Positions 17,879 through 27,597 of a stretch of 63,388 bases of DNA are shown piece after piece (position 1 is the stretch's first letter; the number at the start of each line of letters is the position of its first letter). The notes under the pieces are model-generated. The model saw only the letters and a program-made list of their open reading frames with translations, made no database searches and was not told the DNA's origin. The translations under genes were made by a program, and so were the position numbers. The stretch spans positions 1-63,388 of the forward strand of contig JAKSBX010000154.1 of NCBI GenBank assembly GCA_022360905.1. Reading direction: 5' to 3'. The stretch comes from Chromatiales bacterium (GTDB taxonomy: Bacteria > Pseudomonadota > Gammaproteobacteria > Chromatiales > Chromatiaceae).

Positions 17879-18784
17879 TTATCGGCCGAGCAGCAGAAAC
17901 TCCATCAAGGCTTTTTGTGAATGCAGACGGTTTTCCGCCTCGTCCCAGACCACGCTATCAGGGGTGTCGATCACCGAAGCGGTTACCTCTTCGCCCCGAT
18001 GGGCCGGCAGGCAGTGGAAGAACAACGCATCTTTTTCGGCCTGGGCCATCAGTTCGTCGTTTACCTGGTATTTGGAGAAGGCTTTTTCACGCAGTGCCTG
18101 CTCTTCTTCCTGGCCCATACTGGCCCAGACATCGGTAACCACCAGGTCCGCGCCGCTGGCGGCCTCAAGGGGATCGCGGATGATGTTGGCCCGATCACCG
18201 GCCGCTTCGAGGATTTCCGCTTCGGGGTCATAACCCTCGGGGCAGGCGATGTTGAGACGAAAATCGAACTGTCTGGCAGCGTTCAGATAGGAATGGCACA
18301 TATTGTTGCCATCACCAATCCAGGTGACGGTCTTGCCCTGGATATCACCGCGATGTTCGGCATAGGTCTGCATATCCGCCAGCAGCTGACAGGGGTGGTA
18401 TCTGTCGGTCAGGGCATTGATTACCGGGACCTGGGAGTGGGCGGCGAACAGCTCCAGTTTCTCCTGTTCGAAGGTGCGGATCATGATGATGTCGAGCATC
18501 CGCGAAAGTACCTTGGCACTGTCCTCGATCGGCTCACCCCGGCCGAGTTGGGTGTCTCGGGGTGAGAGGAAGAGTGCGTGTCCACCCAGTTGGGACATAC
18601 CGACCTCAAAAGAGACTCGGGTGCGGGTGGAGGATTTTTCAAACACCATACCCAGATTCTTGCCTTTCAGCGGGGTATGTATCTCACCCCGGTGTTGCAT
18701 CCGCTTCAATTCGGAAGCACGGCGAATCAGTGATTGCAATTCATCGCGGCTGAGATCGAGAAGGGAGAGGAAGTGCCTGGTCAT
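17879..18784 (-). CDS. argF: Ornithine carbamoyltransferase
   Basis: Makes citrulline from ornithine and carbamoyl phosphate in arginine biosynthesis. 301 residues with the carbamoyl-phosphate loop S52-T53-R54-T55, [11 protein letters not shown], and the ornithine-site Cys in [12 protein letters not shown]. It follows argD after 24 bp on the same strand, so the order argD-argF forms one operon. Length and both ends are typical. Confidence 0.96.
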   Translation of the reverse strand: MTRHFLSLLDLSRDELQSLIRRASELKRMQHRGEIHTPLKGKNLGMVFEKSSTRTRVSFEVGMSQLGGHALFLSPRDTQLGRGEPIEDSAKVLSRMLDIIMIRTFEQEKLELFAAHSQVPVINALTDRYHPCQLLADMQTYAEHRGDIQGKTVTWIGDGNNMCHSYLNAARQFDFRLNIACPEGYDPEAEILEAAGDRANIIRDPLEAASGADLVVTDVWASMGQEEEQALREKAFSKYQVNDELMAQAEKDALFFHCLPAHRGEEVTASVIDTPDSVVWDEAENRLHSQKALMEFLLLGR

Positions 18785-18808
18785 AGTGTTACGCCTTTGC
18801 GTTGGCTG

Positions 18809-19984
18809 TCAAAGAAAGTCGGCAACCAGGGCGCTGACTTTGTCGATAATCTGTTTGCACTCATCATCGCTGAGGATCATCGGCGGCAGCAGGCGGATGA
18901 CATTGCCTGCGGTCACATTGATGAGCAGGTTCTGTTCGAGTGCTTTGCCGACCAGCTCTCCACAAGGGCGATCGAGTTCGATGCCGACCATCAATCCCTT
19001 GCTGCGAATCGAAGTGACGCCGGGCAGTTCGGACAGTTTTGCTTCAAACTCCGACTGGAATCGTTCACCCAGCTTGGCGGCTCTGTCAGCCAGCTGTTGA
19101 GACGCCACGACATCCAATACGGTCATGGCTACCCGGCAGGCGAGTGGATTACCGCCAAAGGTGGAGCCGTGATTCCCGGGCGCCAGCACATTCGCCGCTT
19201 CACCCCGTGCCAGGCAGGCGCCGATCGGCATGCCGTTACCCAACCCCTTGGCCAGGGTCATCACGTCCGGCAATATGTCGTTGTGCTGATGGGCAAAGAG
19301 TTTGCCGGTACGGCCAACGCCGGTCTGGATCTCATCCAGCATCATCAACCACTGGTGCTGGTCACAGATCTCGCGGATCCGCTTGAGGTAGTCCGCAGCC
19401 GGCACATTCACACCACCTTCGCCCTGTACCGGTTCCACCAGCACGGCAACCACATTGTTCTGGTGTTGGCCGATCTCCTCGATTGCCCCGATGTCATCGT
19501 AGGGGACCCGAATGAAACCCTGTACCAGGGGCTCGAAACCGGCCTGAACCTTACGATTGCCCGTGGCGGAAAGGGTCGCCAGGGTTCTGCCGTGAAAGCT
19601 CTGCTCCATGACGATAATCGCCGGATTCTTGATCTCTCGCTTATTGCCGTAGAGCCGGGCTATTTTGATCGCTGCTTCGTTCGCTTCCGCACCAGAGTTG
19701 GCAAAAAACGCCTTCTCCATGGAGGCCAGGGAGCAGAGTCGCTCGCCCAGCGCCTCCTGCAGGGGGATCTGGTAGATATTCGAGGTATGCAGCAGGCTGG
19801 AAGCTTGGTCGCACAGAGCCTTGGCGATTTCAGGATGGGCGTGGCCGAGCCCGCACACCGCAACCCCGGTTACTGAATCGAGATAGCGGTTACCCTCAGT
19901 ATCCCACAGCCAGGCACCTTCACCCCGCTCGAACGCGACGGGTAGTCTTTGATAGGTTGTCATCAATGAGTCGGCCATTCTCAA
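18809..19984 (-). CDS. argD: Acetylornithine aminotransferase
   Basis: A PLP enzyme that transaminates N-acetylglutamate semialdehyde to N-acetylornithine; relatives also serve in lysine synthesis. 391 residues with the PLP signature LDEIQTGVGRTG and the Schiff-base Lys in TLAKGLGNGMPIGA. ATG at 19984 with a GGGG..GAG ribosome site. A terminator-like hairpin lies directly upstream (19991-20020), which may regulate it. First gene of argDF. Confidence 0.95.
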   Translation of the reverse strand: MRMADSLMTTYQRLPVAFERGEGAWLWDTEGNRYLDSVTGVAVCGLGHAHPEIAKALCDQASSLLHTSNIYQIPLQEALGERLCSLASMEKAFFANSGAEANEAAIKIARLYGNKREIKNPAIIVMEQSFHGRTLATLSATGNRKVQAGFEPLVQGFIRVPYDDIGAIEEIGQHQNNVVAVLVEPVQGEGGVNVPAADYLKRIREICDQHQWLMMLDEIQTGVGRTGKLFAHQHNDILPDVMTLAKGLGNGMPIGACLARGEAANVLAPGNHGSTFGGNPLACRVAMTVLDVVASQQLADRAAKLGERFQSEFEAKLSELPGVTSIRSKGLMVGIELDRPCGELVGKALEQNLLINVTAGNVIRLLPPMILSDDECKQIIDKVSALVADFL

Positions 19985-19990
19985 GCCCCA

Positions 19991-20020
19991 TAAAACAAAA
20001 AAGCATCCTAAAAAGGACGC
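19991..20020 (-). terminator. Terminator-like hairpin in the argD leader (possible attenuator)
   Basis: On the minus strand gcgtcct-tttt-aggatgc (7-bp stem with one G-U pair) is followed at once by ttttttgtttt, then argD starts 7 nt later. No minus-strand gene lies upstream that would need this terminator, since the gene at 20218 runs the other way. It would therefore stop transcripts begun at the argD promoter, which fits attenuation. Confidence 0.5.
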
Positions 20021-20115
20021 CGGTTCAATACAGCCCTTTGGTCGATGAGCCGCCTGTTCAATCTGTGCTCAATCGGCAGGGGAATCGGATAGTCTACCCA
20101 GTCGACGGGTGTTTT

Positions 20116-20190
20116 TCAAATGAGTAGGTGTGCTTGTCGAAGTCTGACGGCTGCTGGACAACACCTGAAGATTCGGCACAATGTATCCAT
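20116..20190 (-). CDS. Possible arginine-rich leader peptide of argD
   Basis: A 24-codon ATG frame in the argD leader with four Arg codons (CGA, AGG, AGA, CGA: MDTLCRIFRCCPAAVRLRQA...). Its stop is about 95 nt before the terminator-like hairpin. There is no clear ribosome site, so this may be chance. Confidence 0.2.
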   Translation of the reverse strand: MDTLCRIFRCCPAAVRLRQAHLLI

Positions 20191-20217
20191 GGTCTACATG
20201 AACCGGAGTAAATCAAC

Positions 20218-20673
20218 ATGTCGATTGCACTGACTCTGCATCTGTTGGGCGTGATTATCTGGGTCGGTGGCATGTTCTTCGCGCATGTCATTCTTCGACC
20301 GGTACTGAATGAACAGTTGGAGCCCCATCAGAGGCTGCCGCTGCTGTTAAGGGTGTTCGATGGGTTCTTTCCCTGGGTATGGGGATCGGTAATCACCATC
20401 CTCGCCAGTGGTTATTGGATGCTGTTTACCCATTATGAAGATGTTACCGGCTGGTGGCTCACGCTGATGACCCTGGTGGGAACCCTGATGGCCGCCATCT
20501 TCATCTTTATTTATGTCCTGCCGTATCACCAGTTCGGCACCGCATTGAAAGGCGATGACATGCCCAGAGCGGTTGCCGCCATTTCACTGATTCGGCAGTT
20601 GATCCTGGTTAATCTAATATTGGGTCTATCGATTACCCTGATTACGACAATGGGTAAATACGGATTCTTCTGA
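20218..20673 (+). CDS. CopD family integral membrane protein
   Basis: 151 residues with four hydrophobic helices (starting ALTLHLLGVIIWVGGMFFAHVILRP, then the WVWGSVITILASGYWM region). The conserved His and the W-x-G-G-M-F motif in helix 1 match the CopD-like / DUF2269-type family, seen in copper handling or as heme-binding membrane proteins. No copper genes are nearby, so the function stays open. A decayed metal-transporter remnant follows. Confidence 0.78.
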   Translation: MSIALTLHLLGVIIWVGGMFFAHVILRPVLNEQLEPHQRLPLLLRVFDGFFPWVWGSVITILASGYWMLFTHYEDVTGWWLTLMTLVGTLMAAIFIFIYVLPYHQFGTALKGDDMPRAVAAISLIRQLILVNLILGLSITLITTMGKYGFF

Positions 20674-20752
20674 AGCGCAAATCGGATCGCAGATTACCGA
20701 AGAGCGCAATAATTCTGAGACATTTATCGACCAGACAGGAATCGGCGCGGCA

Positions 20753-20908
20753 ATGGGGAACATCTTTTTTGTCAATGCCTCACCCAACGTGTTTGCGCTT
20801 GTGGAAGGATTGGCTGCCGGACGCCTATTTCAAGGGGGGGCGGTGGTTGGGATGTCAACCCTATGCGGTTTCCTAACCGCGATCTTCTTCAAGACTCTGG
20901 AAGTTTGA
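20753..20908 (+). pseudogene. Remnant of a ZIP-family metal transporter C-terminus
   Basis: The frame from 20753 reads MGNIFFVNASPNVFALVEGL then AAG, and after a few residues GGAVVGMSTLCGFLTAIFFK before the stop at 20906. These match the last parts of ZIP transporters: the helix ending in a G-x-A-A-G motif, and the closing GGxVVGLxTLxGF helix. The metal-site segment between them (the region around PEAY) is missing: an internal deletion plus a G7 homopolymer where an A-Y-F-K reading shifts frame. The upstream three quarters of the gene are absent. Identification is from memory of the family. Confidence 0.4.
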
Positions 20909-20918
20909 ATCAGGCCGA

Positions 20919-21893
20919 TCATCCACCCAAGGCGGACATCGGTCTTATGATCGCAGTGGGCACTTCGTTAAATTGATGTCTGAACGGTTTCCGGGCGATT
21001 GCCGCGTGGATCGCTTCGCGCAGCTCCTGATCAGAGCAGCCACTGCGCATCATCTTGCCGAGAGAGAGCTTGTCCTCCTGGCCCAGGCAGAGATGCAGAT
21101 CACCGCTTACCGAGACCCGTACCCGGTTGCAGGTATCGCAGAAATGTTGAGATTTGGGGGTGATGAAACCGACCACCAGAGGGCTGTCATCGATACGGAA
21201 ATAGCGTGCCGGTCCGCTGCCTCGCAGTGTTGCCGGCTGTAGGCTATAGCGGGTGCGTAATCTCGATTCGATCTCTGCAAGAGGCAGATAGTGTTCACTG
21301 GCGGAACGCCCACCTTCACCAACCGGCATGGTTTCAATGAAGCGCAGGGTCAAGCCATGCTCAATGCAGTATTCAATCATCTCTGCGACATCCTCATCGT
21401 TGATGCCGCGCATGATGACCATGTTTATTTTTATGGGTGAATAGCCGCACTGTTTGGCGTGTTCAATTCCTTCCAGTACCGGTTTCAGCCGATGGCCGGT
21501 GATCTCCTGGAATTTTTTTTCGTTCAGGGTATCGAGACTGATGTTCAGGCGCTCTACCCCGGCCTTGCGCAGCGGCGAAGCAAACTGGGCCAGGCGAGAG
21601 GCGTTGGTACTGAGTGACAGCTCCTCGATACCGGGTATCGCGGAGATTCCCTGTGCGATTTCACCAACCTCTTTCCTGACCAGTGGTTCTCCGCCGGTAA
21701 GACGTACGTGTTTGACTCCGAGTGTCGCAAACTGGCTGATCAGCCGTACAATCTCGTCAGGGGTCATCCAATCAGCCGGTGTTTCAAAATCTCTGTGGCT
21801 CCTGGGCAGACAGTAGAAACAGCGGAAATCGCAACGGTCGGTTATAGAGAGTCTCAGATACTCGATATTTCGGCCGTATGAGTCGTTTAACAT
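20919..21893 (-). CDS. moaA: GTP 3',8-cyclase MoaA
   Basis: A radical-SAM enzyme for the first step of molybdenum cofactor synthesis. 324 residues with the SAM cluster C-x3-C-x2-C in CDFRCFYC, GGEPL near residue 77, the second cluster at CDTCNRVR with a later Cys (HLCLG), and the functional C-terminal Gly-Gly. It lies downstream of napC on the same strand but after a hairpin at 21940-21976, so it may be read both from nap and from its own promoter. NapA and the aldehyde oxidoreductase here need its product. Confidence 0.96.
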   Translation of the reverse strand: MLNDSYGRNIEYLRLSITDRCDFRCFYCLPRSHRDFETPADWMTPDEIVRLISQFATLGVKHVRLTGGEPLVRKEVGEIAQGISAIPGIEELSLSTNASRLAQFASPLRKAGVERLNISLDTLNEKKFQEITGHRLKPVLEGIEHAKQCGYSPIKINMVIMRGINDEDVAEMIEYCIEHGLTLRFIETMPVGEGGRSASEHYLPLAEIESRLRTRYSLQPATLRGSGPARYFRIDDSPLVVGFITPKSQHFCDTCNRVRVSVSGDLHLCLGQEDKLSLGKMMRSGCSDQELREAIHAAIARKPFRHQFNEVPTAIIRPMSALGG

Positions 21894-21910
21894 GGCTGTC
21901 TGGTCCGTTT

Positions 21911-21932
21911 GGATGAGGGTTAACAGGCCTTA
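21911..21932. repeat. Family B repeat, copy 3 (degenerate)
   Basis: ggatgagggttaacaggcctta, between napC and moaA, directly upstream of the moaA start. Confidence 0.5.
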
Positions 21933-21939
21933 AAATTAT

Positions 21940-21976
21940 GGAGCAGGGAGTATCCGTTGGAGGATCACCCTGCTCC
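21940..21976 (-). terminator. Terminator-like hairpin after napC
   Basis: ggagcaggg (21940-21948) pairs with ccctgctcc (21968-21976); inner tatcc/ggat extends the stem. On the minus strand it is followed by ataatttta, a weak U-run, and lies about 50 nt past the napC stop. Confidence 0.5.
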
Positions 21977-22024
21977 GTCAGGTCGTTTATGGTTTTATTA
22001 AGTTTAGATCGCTAGTCTGGGAAC

Positions 22025-22597
22025 TCAATACTCCATTGCCGGGTCGTAGCCTTCCGGTAGAGCGTGGGCAATGCCTTTGTGACAGTCGATGCAGGTCTTC
22101 TGAGGCTCGTTGCCGTCCACCGCATCCCAGTAGTGGGGGTCGTGCTGTTCAGAACTGCGCGGTGTCTGCTTATCCAGATCCATAGAGACGAACTTGTGAC
22201 AGTTGCGGCACTCCCTGGAGTCGGTCGCTTTCATGGATCGCCAGACGTTCTGTGCCAGTTCCAGGCGTTTAGCCTCATACTTCTCCGGCGTGTCTATGGT
22301 ACCCATCACTTTGTGGTAGAGCTCGTTGGTCGCCTGAATCTTACGAACCAACTTATGCACCCACTCTTTGGGTACATGACAATCTGGACAGGTCGCACGA
22401 ACCCCGGTCCGGTTGGTGAAATGGATCGTCTCCTGGAGCTCCTGATAGACGGTGTTTTCCATCTCGTGACAGGAGATACAGAACTCCTCTGTGTTGGTCA
22501 TTTCCATGGCAGTATTGAAACCACCCCAGAGTATGATACCGGCAATGATGCCGACACCCACCAGGATCAGTCCACTTCTTTTTTTACTCTCACTCAT
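22025..22597 (-). CDS. napC: Tetraheme cytochrome c NapC
   Basis: A membrane-anchored quinol dehydrogenase that passes electrons from menaquinol/ubiquinol to NapB and NapA. 190 residues: N-terminal helix (GLILVGVGIIAGIILWGGF) and four CxxCH heme sites, CISCH, CPDCH, CRNCH and CIDCH. The Met in CHEMENTVY fits a NapC-type heme region. Last gene of napFDAGHBC. Confidence 0.95.
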   Translation of the reverse strand: MSESKKRSGLILVGVGIIAGIILWGGFNTAMEMTNTEEFCISCHEMENTVYQELQETIHFTNRTGVRATCPDCHVPKEWVHKLVRKIQATNELYHKVMGTIDTPEKYEAKRLELAQNVWRSMKATDSRECRNCHKFVSMDLDKQTPRSSEQHDPHYWDAVDGNEPQKTCIDCHKGIAHALPEGYDPAMEY

Positions 22598-22672
22598 TAT
22601 TACACCAGATTATTGCTCGACTACTCATCAAATGGTTGGGTGCCCGCTCTATGAGCGGTACCCGACCAACCC

Positions 22673-23098
22673 CTATTTGGCACCTTGAAAGTTGTTTTGT
22701 ACCAGTGGGTCCGCGCCGACTTGGGCGGCATGACACTGAGTACAGAAGTAGCGCCGGCTGGAGAGACTCTTCAGCATCTTGCCTTCCCGGTCCATGTAGT
22801 GGCTGTCGCCAACCCTGGGCGCCTTCTCTTTCTCGTAGGTGTCTTCGCTGTGACACTTCATGCAGCCATTGTTTTTCAGATTGATCTCATACTTGTCCAC
22901 TTCATGGGGAACCATTGGGGGTTGCAGTTTGAAGCTGCGTTCAATGCCGCCTTTGATGTTGACAATCTTCAGGTTGGCTGGTTTTTTAGCCATGCTGTCC
23001 AGTTTGTCGCCCCGCAGGGATTGCACCTCGGCCAGGACAGCTGTGGACAGGAATATGGCTGCTAGTGCCGCAATGGTTTTTAATGCGATCTTTTTCAT
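22673..23098 (-). CDS. napB: Diheme cytochrome c NapB (nitrate reductase small subunit)
   Basis: 141 residues from ATG 23098 (ribosome site GAAAGGT; signal peptide MKKIALKTIAALAAIFLSTAVLA). Two CxxCH sites, CMKCH and CTQCH, and the family feature PPMVPHEVDKYEI before the first. It transfers electrons to NapA in the periplasm. 75 bp upstream of napC. Confidence 0.95.
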   Translation of the reverse strand: MKKIALKTIAALAAIFLSTAVLAEVQSLRGDKLDSMAKKPANLKIVNIKGGIERSFKLQPPMVPHEVDKYEINLKNNGCMKCHSEDTYEKEKAPRVGDSHYMDREGKMLKSLSSRRYFCTQCHAAQVGADPLVQNNFQGAK

Positions 23099-23148
23099 AC
23101 CTTTCTCCATCTTCACTCTCAAATTCAGAAATTGTTAGGAACTGCCAG

Positions 23149-24057
23149 TCAGGCACCAACACCTGGACTGATTTCACCTTCGCGTTTGAACTCGTCTTTT
23201 TTTTTGGCGTGACGTCCGCCATAACTGAAAACATCTTTGGCGCAGATATCGATGCAGCGCCCGCAATTGGTACAGTCCGATGAGAGGATCACCGGAGTCG
23301 TGCCACGTTTCTCGCCTTTCAGGGCCGGTTTGATCACCTGGGGTTCCGGGCAGACTACATAACACTCCATGCAGTCGTTGCAGGCCTGGCGTTCAACCGC
23401 ATTGACCCTGAGCAGACTCTTGCTGCCCATCAGGTTGTAGAAGGCGCCCACCGGACAGATATGTCCGCACCAGCCGTCTTTGGCAACGATCAGATCGAAC
23501 AGAAAGATGCCCGCGATCATCACCCAGGCAGCCCCCATGCCAAACACGATTCCTCTGAACATCATCGAGACCGGATTGACCAGTTCCCAGATGATGCCCC
23601 CGGTAACCACTAACGGCAGAATCAGGGTCAGGCCCAGCATCCAATAGCGTGTGCTGCGGGAGAACTGGGAGTTGCTTCTGATGCCAAGCTTGCGGCGCAG
23701 CCAGGCGGCCAGGTCGGTCACCATGTTGACCGGGCAGACCCAGGAGCAGTAGACCCGGCCTCCCACCAGAAAATAGAACGCCAGCACGATTACCACGCCG
23801 ATGATGGCGGCCGTCTCAGGTACCACGCCGGAGAGACTCGCCTGCAACAACACATAGGGGTCGGTAAGCGGCAGTACGTCCAAGGTCAGACTGGATGCCA
23901 GATTGCCTTTGACGATCCACAGGCCGAGCCAGGGGCCGGCCAGAAACAGAGCCAGAATGCCGAGCTGGCTGATTCGTCTCAGGATCAGATACTTGTGGGA
24001 CTTCAACCAGCCTTTGGCCGCGATGGCGTCGTCACCCAATGTCGTCATATCCACCAT
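23149..24057 (-). CDS. napH: Quinol dehydrogenase membrane component NapH
   Basis: A polytopic ferredoxin-type protein that moves electrons from quinol to NapG. From ATG 24057, placed one base past the napG stop; an in-frame ATG at 24048 is the alternative. Several membrane helices, two CxxxCP motifs near helix ends (CSWVCPVN, CGHICPVG) and two C-terminal 4Fe-4S motifs (CNDCMECYVVCP and CTNCGRCIDIC). About 302 residues, normal. Abutting starts and stops imply coupling with napG. Confidence 0.94.
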   Translation of the reverse strand: MVDMTTLGDDAIAAKGWLKSHKYLILRRISQLGILALFLAGPWLGLWIVKGNLASSLTLDVLPLTDPYVLLQASLSGVVPETAAIIGVVIVLAFYFLVGGRVYCSWVCPVNMVTDLAAWLRRKLGIRSNSQFSRSTRYWMLGLTLILPLVVTGGIIWELVNPVSMMFRGIVFGMGAAWVMIAGIFLFDLIVAKDGWCGHICPVGAFYNLMGSKSLLRVNAVERQACNDCMECYVVCPEPQVIKPALKGEKRGTTPVILSSDCTNCGRCIDICAKDVFSYGGRHAKKKDEFKREGEISPGVGA

Positions 24058-24058
24058 A

Positions 24059-24916
24059 CTACTTGTCCATGAAGCCGCTATTGAGTGTATCCAGAGGATT
24101 TGAAGAGAATGGGGTCTCCTCGGCCTCGCCATCGATGATCAGCCCCTCACCCTGCAAGTCGTAACGTACCCCTTCGGGCAGGTTGTAACGGTGCTCGGTA
24201 TCAGGTGTGACCAGTGCTTCTCCGGCCTTCTCTTTCTCTTTCCAGCCCAGCCGGTAGTGTTTGCCCAATTCACCTTTTGCCAGGTGCATGGGAAAGACCT
24301 TGATCGCCGCCTCTTCCAGGATACAAGCCCGTTCACAGAGCCCGCAGCCGGTACAGGCATCGGAATGGACCACCGGGATGAACAGAGCATGCTTGCCGGA
24401 ACGGGGGTTGTGCTGCATATCCAGGCTAATCGCCCGATTGCGGATCGGGCAGACATTGAAGCAGACTTCACAGCGCAGTCCGTGGAAGGCGATGCAGGTC
24501 TCCTGGTCGATCAGCACCGCCAGCCCCATGCGGGACTCTTCGATATCTTTCAGATCGTGGTCCAGTGCATTGGTAGGACAGGCCACCACACAGGGGATGT
24601 CCTCACACATTTCGCAGGGACCGGTGCGGGCGATGAAATAGGGTGTGCCGGTGGCTACTTCATCGCCTACTTCACCGAGAAAAAGAATGTCATAGGGACA
24701 ATCGCGCACGCACAGGCCGCAGCGAATGCAGGCGCCGAGAAAATCCTCCTCCGGCAGGGCGCCGGGTGGACGGATATAGTTGGCCGGCATGGTGGAAGCC
24801 CGTTTTGAATAGGCGCCCAGTCCCAGTCCGACCAATCCCACGCCACAAGCGGTTTTGAGCATGTTGCCCAAAAACTGTCTGCGGTTGAGCTCGTTATTGT
24901 CCTTGCTGTTTGACAT
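24059..24916 (-). CDS. napG: Periplasmic ferredoxin-type protein NapG
   Basis: 285 residues from ATG 24916. A Tat signal (NRRQFLGNMLKTACGVGLVGLGL) and four 4Fe-4S motifs: CIRCGLCVRDCP, CEMCEDIPCVVACP, CEVCFNVCP and CTGCGLCERAC. It works with NapH to feed NapC/NapB. The first in-frame codon, TTG 24925, is less likely. About 110 bp lie between the napA stop and this start, with two hairpins. Confidence 0.94.
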   Translation of the reverse strand: MSNSKDNNELNRRQFLGNMLKTACGVGLVGLGLGAYSKRASTMPANYIRPPGALPEEDFLGACIRCGLCVRDCPYDILFLGEVGDEVATGTPYFIARTGPCEMCEDIPCVVACPTNALDHDLKDIEESRMGLAVLIDQETCIAFHGLRCEVCFNVCPIRNRAISLDMQHNPRSGKHALFIPVVHSDACTGCGLCERACILEEAAIKVFPMHLAKGELGKHYRLGWKEKEKAGEALVTPDTEHRYNLPEGVRYDLQGEGLIIDGEAEETPFSSNPLDTLNSGFMDK

Positions 24917-24948
24917 CGTTAACAAAGATTTTCAGTTGTTTCAGGTTT

Positions 24949-25006
24949 CAGCTACGGCGGTGCCGTAGCTGATCAGTGCCGCGGGCGGGTGCGGCATGGC
25001 CGCACC
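24949..25006 (-). promoter_or_regulatory. Tandem hairpins between napA and napG
   Basis: A perfect 10-bp stem with a 3-nt loop (24949-24958 with 24962-24971) is followed by a perfect 8-bp stem with an atg loop (24988-25006, ggtgcggc/gccgcacc). No U-run follows. They could stabilise the upstream napFDA RNA or partly stop transcription, giving more NapA than NapG/H. Confidence 0.55.
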
Positions 25007-25026
25007 ACGATCCCGACTTTAGCCGA

Positions 25027-27597
25027 TCAAGCCCGGCTGATCTTGACACCGCACTTCTTGTAGTCCGTCTCTTTCGAGAGCGGATCGGTCTGGTCCAGAG
25101 TCAGCTTGTTGACCAGGCGTCCCGCATCGAACCAGGGCACGAAAACCAGCCCCTCAGGACATTTGTTTCTGCCCTTGGTGTCGACCTTACAGACGATCTC
25201 GCCGCGGCGGGTGGTGAGCTTGGCCAGTGCACCATTGCGCAGACGCCGTTTCTTGGCATCCTTGGGATGCATGTAGACCACCGCATCCGGAACGGCCCGG
25301 TAGAGCTCGGGGACACGACGGGTCATCGAGCCTGAGTGCCAGTGCTCCAAGACACGGCCGGTGCAGAGCCACAGATCGTACTCTTTATCCGGCGGCTCGG
25401 CGGCCGGCTCATAGGGAGCGGTGATGATGTTGGCTCGACCATCGGGCTTGCCGTAAAATTTCACCCCTTCACCCTTGGCGACATGGGGGTCGTAACCTTC
25501 ACGGAAGCGCCACAGAGTCTCCTTGCCATCGATCACCGGCCAACGCAGGCCGCGGACCTTGTGGTAGGAGTCGAAGTCGGCCATTTCGTGGCCTTTCTTC
25601 GGGATTCCCTCGGCAGAGTTGAACAGGCGATACTCTTCGAACAGCCCTTTCTGCACATAGAAACCGAAGTCCTTGGACTCATCGTTTTCGTACTTGTTGC
25701 CCCGGCTGTCGGTGACCTGTTCCACCGGGAACTTGTCGACCTGGCCGTTGGCAAAGAGCACATCGAACAGAGTCTTGTCGGCATACTCAGGCGCCTTGGC
25801 GATCAGATCTTCGGGCCAGACGTCTTTCACTTTGACATACTTGGCGAACTCCATAACCTGCCAGACGTCGGATTTCGCCTCGCCGGGTGCGGCAACCTGC
25901 TGGCGCCAGAACTGGGTACGCCGTTCCGCATTACCATAGGCACCCTCCTTTTCGATCCACATGGCGGTCGGCAGAATCAGGTCAGCTGCCTGGGCCGATA
26001 CCGTCGGGTAGGGGTCGGATACGGTAATGAAGTTGTCAGGATTGCGCCAACCGGGATAACTCTCGTCATTCATGTTGGCGGCGGCCTGCATGTTGTTGTT
26101 ACACATTACCCAGAAGGTGTTCATCTTGCCGTCATTGAGGGCACGATGCATGGCCACGGCATGGATCAGGGTCTTACCCATGGGTTTGCCGCTGATGTCG
26201 GTCTGGTCGGCGCCGTCGGTTTTACCGTTCGCCCGGGGAATCGTGCCCGCAGGCAGCTTCCAGGTCTTCTCGGCAAATTTACAGTGGGCATCCTTTTTGG
26301 TCACCAGATCCGCCGGCAGGCGGTGGGTGAAGGTGCCGACTTCGCGGGCGGTGCCGCAGGCGGAAGGCTGGCCGGTGAGGGAGAAGGGGCTGTTGCCCGG
26401 TTCGGCGATCTTACCCATCAGCAGATGGACGTTGTAGCAGAGACCGTTGACCCACACGCCACGGGTATGTTGGTTGAAGCCCATGGTCCAGTAGGATGCG
26501 ACCTTCTTGTTGGGATCCGCATAGGCCTTGGCCAGTTTCAGCAGTTTGTCCTTTGGTACCTTGGAGAGCTTGGATGTGTACTCCAGGGTATAAGGTTCAA
26601 CCGATTTGGCATACTCTTCAAAACTGATCTTGGTGAGCTTGCCCTTGTTGCGGTTTTTAGCGGCCTTCTCGCGGGGATCGGAAGCACGCAGACCGTATCC
26701 GATATCGGTCGGGGTCTTGGTGAAATTGACGTGCTTGTCGATAAACTCCTTGTTATAGGCCTTGTTCTGGATGATGTAGTTGGCGATGTAGTTGAGGATC
26801 GCCAGATCGGTCTGGGGCTCGAACACCATACCGTTGTCCGCCAACTCATAGCAGCGATGCTCGAAGGTCGAGAGTACGTGGACTTCACAACCGGGCTTGG
26901 TCAGACGGGTATCGGTGAGGCGGGACCAGAGAATCGGGTGCATCTCCGCCATGTTGGCGCCCCACAGTACGAACACATCGGCATGTTCCAGGTCGTCGTA
27001 ACAGCCCATCGGTTCATCGATGCCGAAGGCGCGCATGAAGGCGCCTACCGCAGAGGCCATACAGTGGCGTGCATTGGGTTCCAGGCTGTTGGAGCGAAAA
27101 CCCGCTTTCAACAGTTTCTGTGCGGCATAGCCCTCCCAGACAGTCCACTGACCGGAGCCGAACATACCCACACCCTTCGGCCCTTTGGCCTTGCGTGCGG
27201 CAATCCATTTATCCGCCATGGTCTGGAAAGCTTCTTCCCAGCTAACGGCTTCGAACTTGCCGTTCTTGTCATACTTGCCGTTGGTTTTCCGCAGCAAAGG
27301 TTTGGTCAGGCGATCCTCTCCGTAGAGGATCTTCGGCAGAAAGTAACCCTTGATGCAGTTAAGCCCTTTGTTGACCGGTGCATCGGGATCACCCTGACTG
27401 GCAACCACCTTGCCGTCTTTCACCCCCATCAGCACACTGCAGCCGGTACCGCAGTAACGGCAGGCCGCTTTGTCCCAGCGGATACCGTCATCAGCGTCCG
27501 CTGCAACACTGCTGGACATAGGAAGGGTGACGCCGGCCACAGATGCGGCGGCTGCAACAGCATTACTTTTTATAAACTCTCTTCTAGTTAATTTCAC
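25027..27597 (-). CDS. napA: Periplasmic nitrate reductase catalytic subunit NapA
   Basis: A Mo-bis-MGD enzyme that reduces nitrate to nitrite in the periplasm. 856 residues with the Tat signal [19 protein letters not shown], 4Fe-4S ligands Cys46, Cys49, Cys53 and Cys81, and the Mo ligand Cys179 in [14 protein letters not shown]-binding and molybdopterin dinucleotide domains continue to the end ([19 protein letters not shown]). It overlaps napD by 14 bp, so translation is coupled. The long open frame antisense to it is a shadow. Confidence 0.97.
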   Translation of the reverse strand: MKLTRREFIKSNAVAAAASVAGVTLPMSSSVAADADDGIRWDKAACRYCGTGCSVLMGVKDGKVVASQGDPDAPVNKGLNCIKGYFLPKILYGEDRLTKPLLRKTNGKYDKNGKFEAVSWEEAFQTMADKWIAARKAKGPKGVGMFGSGQWTVWEGYAAQKLLKAGFRSNSLEPNARHCMASAVGAFMRAFGIDEPMGCYDDLEHADVFVLWGANMAEMHPILWSRLTDTRLTKPGCEVHVLSTFEHRCYELADNGMVFEPQTDLAILNYIANYIIQNKAYNKEFIDKHVNFTKTPTDIGYGLRASDPREKAAKNRNKGKLTKISFEEYAKSVEPYTLEYTSKLSKVPKDKLLKLAKAYADPNKKVASYWTMGFNQHTRGVWVNGLCYNVHLLMGKIAEPGNSPFSLTGQPSACGTAREVGTFTHRLPADLVTKKDAHCKFAEKTWKLPAGTIPRANGKTDGADQTDISGKPMGKTLIHAVAMHRALNDGKMNTFWVMCNNNMQAAANMNDESYPGWRNPDNFITVSDPYPTVSAQAADLILPTAMWIEKEGAYGNAERRTQFWRQQVAAPGEAKSDVWQVMEFAKYVKVKDVWPEDLIAKAPEYADKTLFDVLFANGQVDKFPVEQVTDSRGNKYENDESKDFGFYVQKGLFEEYRLFNSAEGIPKKGHEMADFDSYHKVRGLRWPVIDGKETLWRFREGYDPHVAKGEGVKFYGKPDGRANIITAPYEPAAEPPDKEYDLWLCTGRVLEHWHSGSMTRRVPELYRAVPDAVVYMHPKDAKKRRLRNGALAKLTTRRGEIVCKVDTKGRNKCPEGLVFVPWFDAGRLVNKLTLDQTDPLSKETDYKKCGVKISRA

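Noticed and set aside
18734-19876. 380-codon frame on the plus strand
   Set aside because: Antisense to argD and the start of argF; no ribosome site or domain.
25336-27591. 751-codon open frame on the plus strand
   Set aside because: It is exactly antisense to napA, has no recognisable domain and reflects codon bias of napA.
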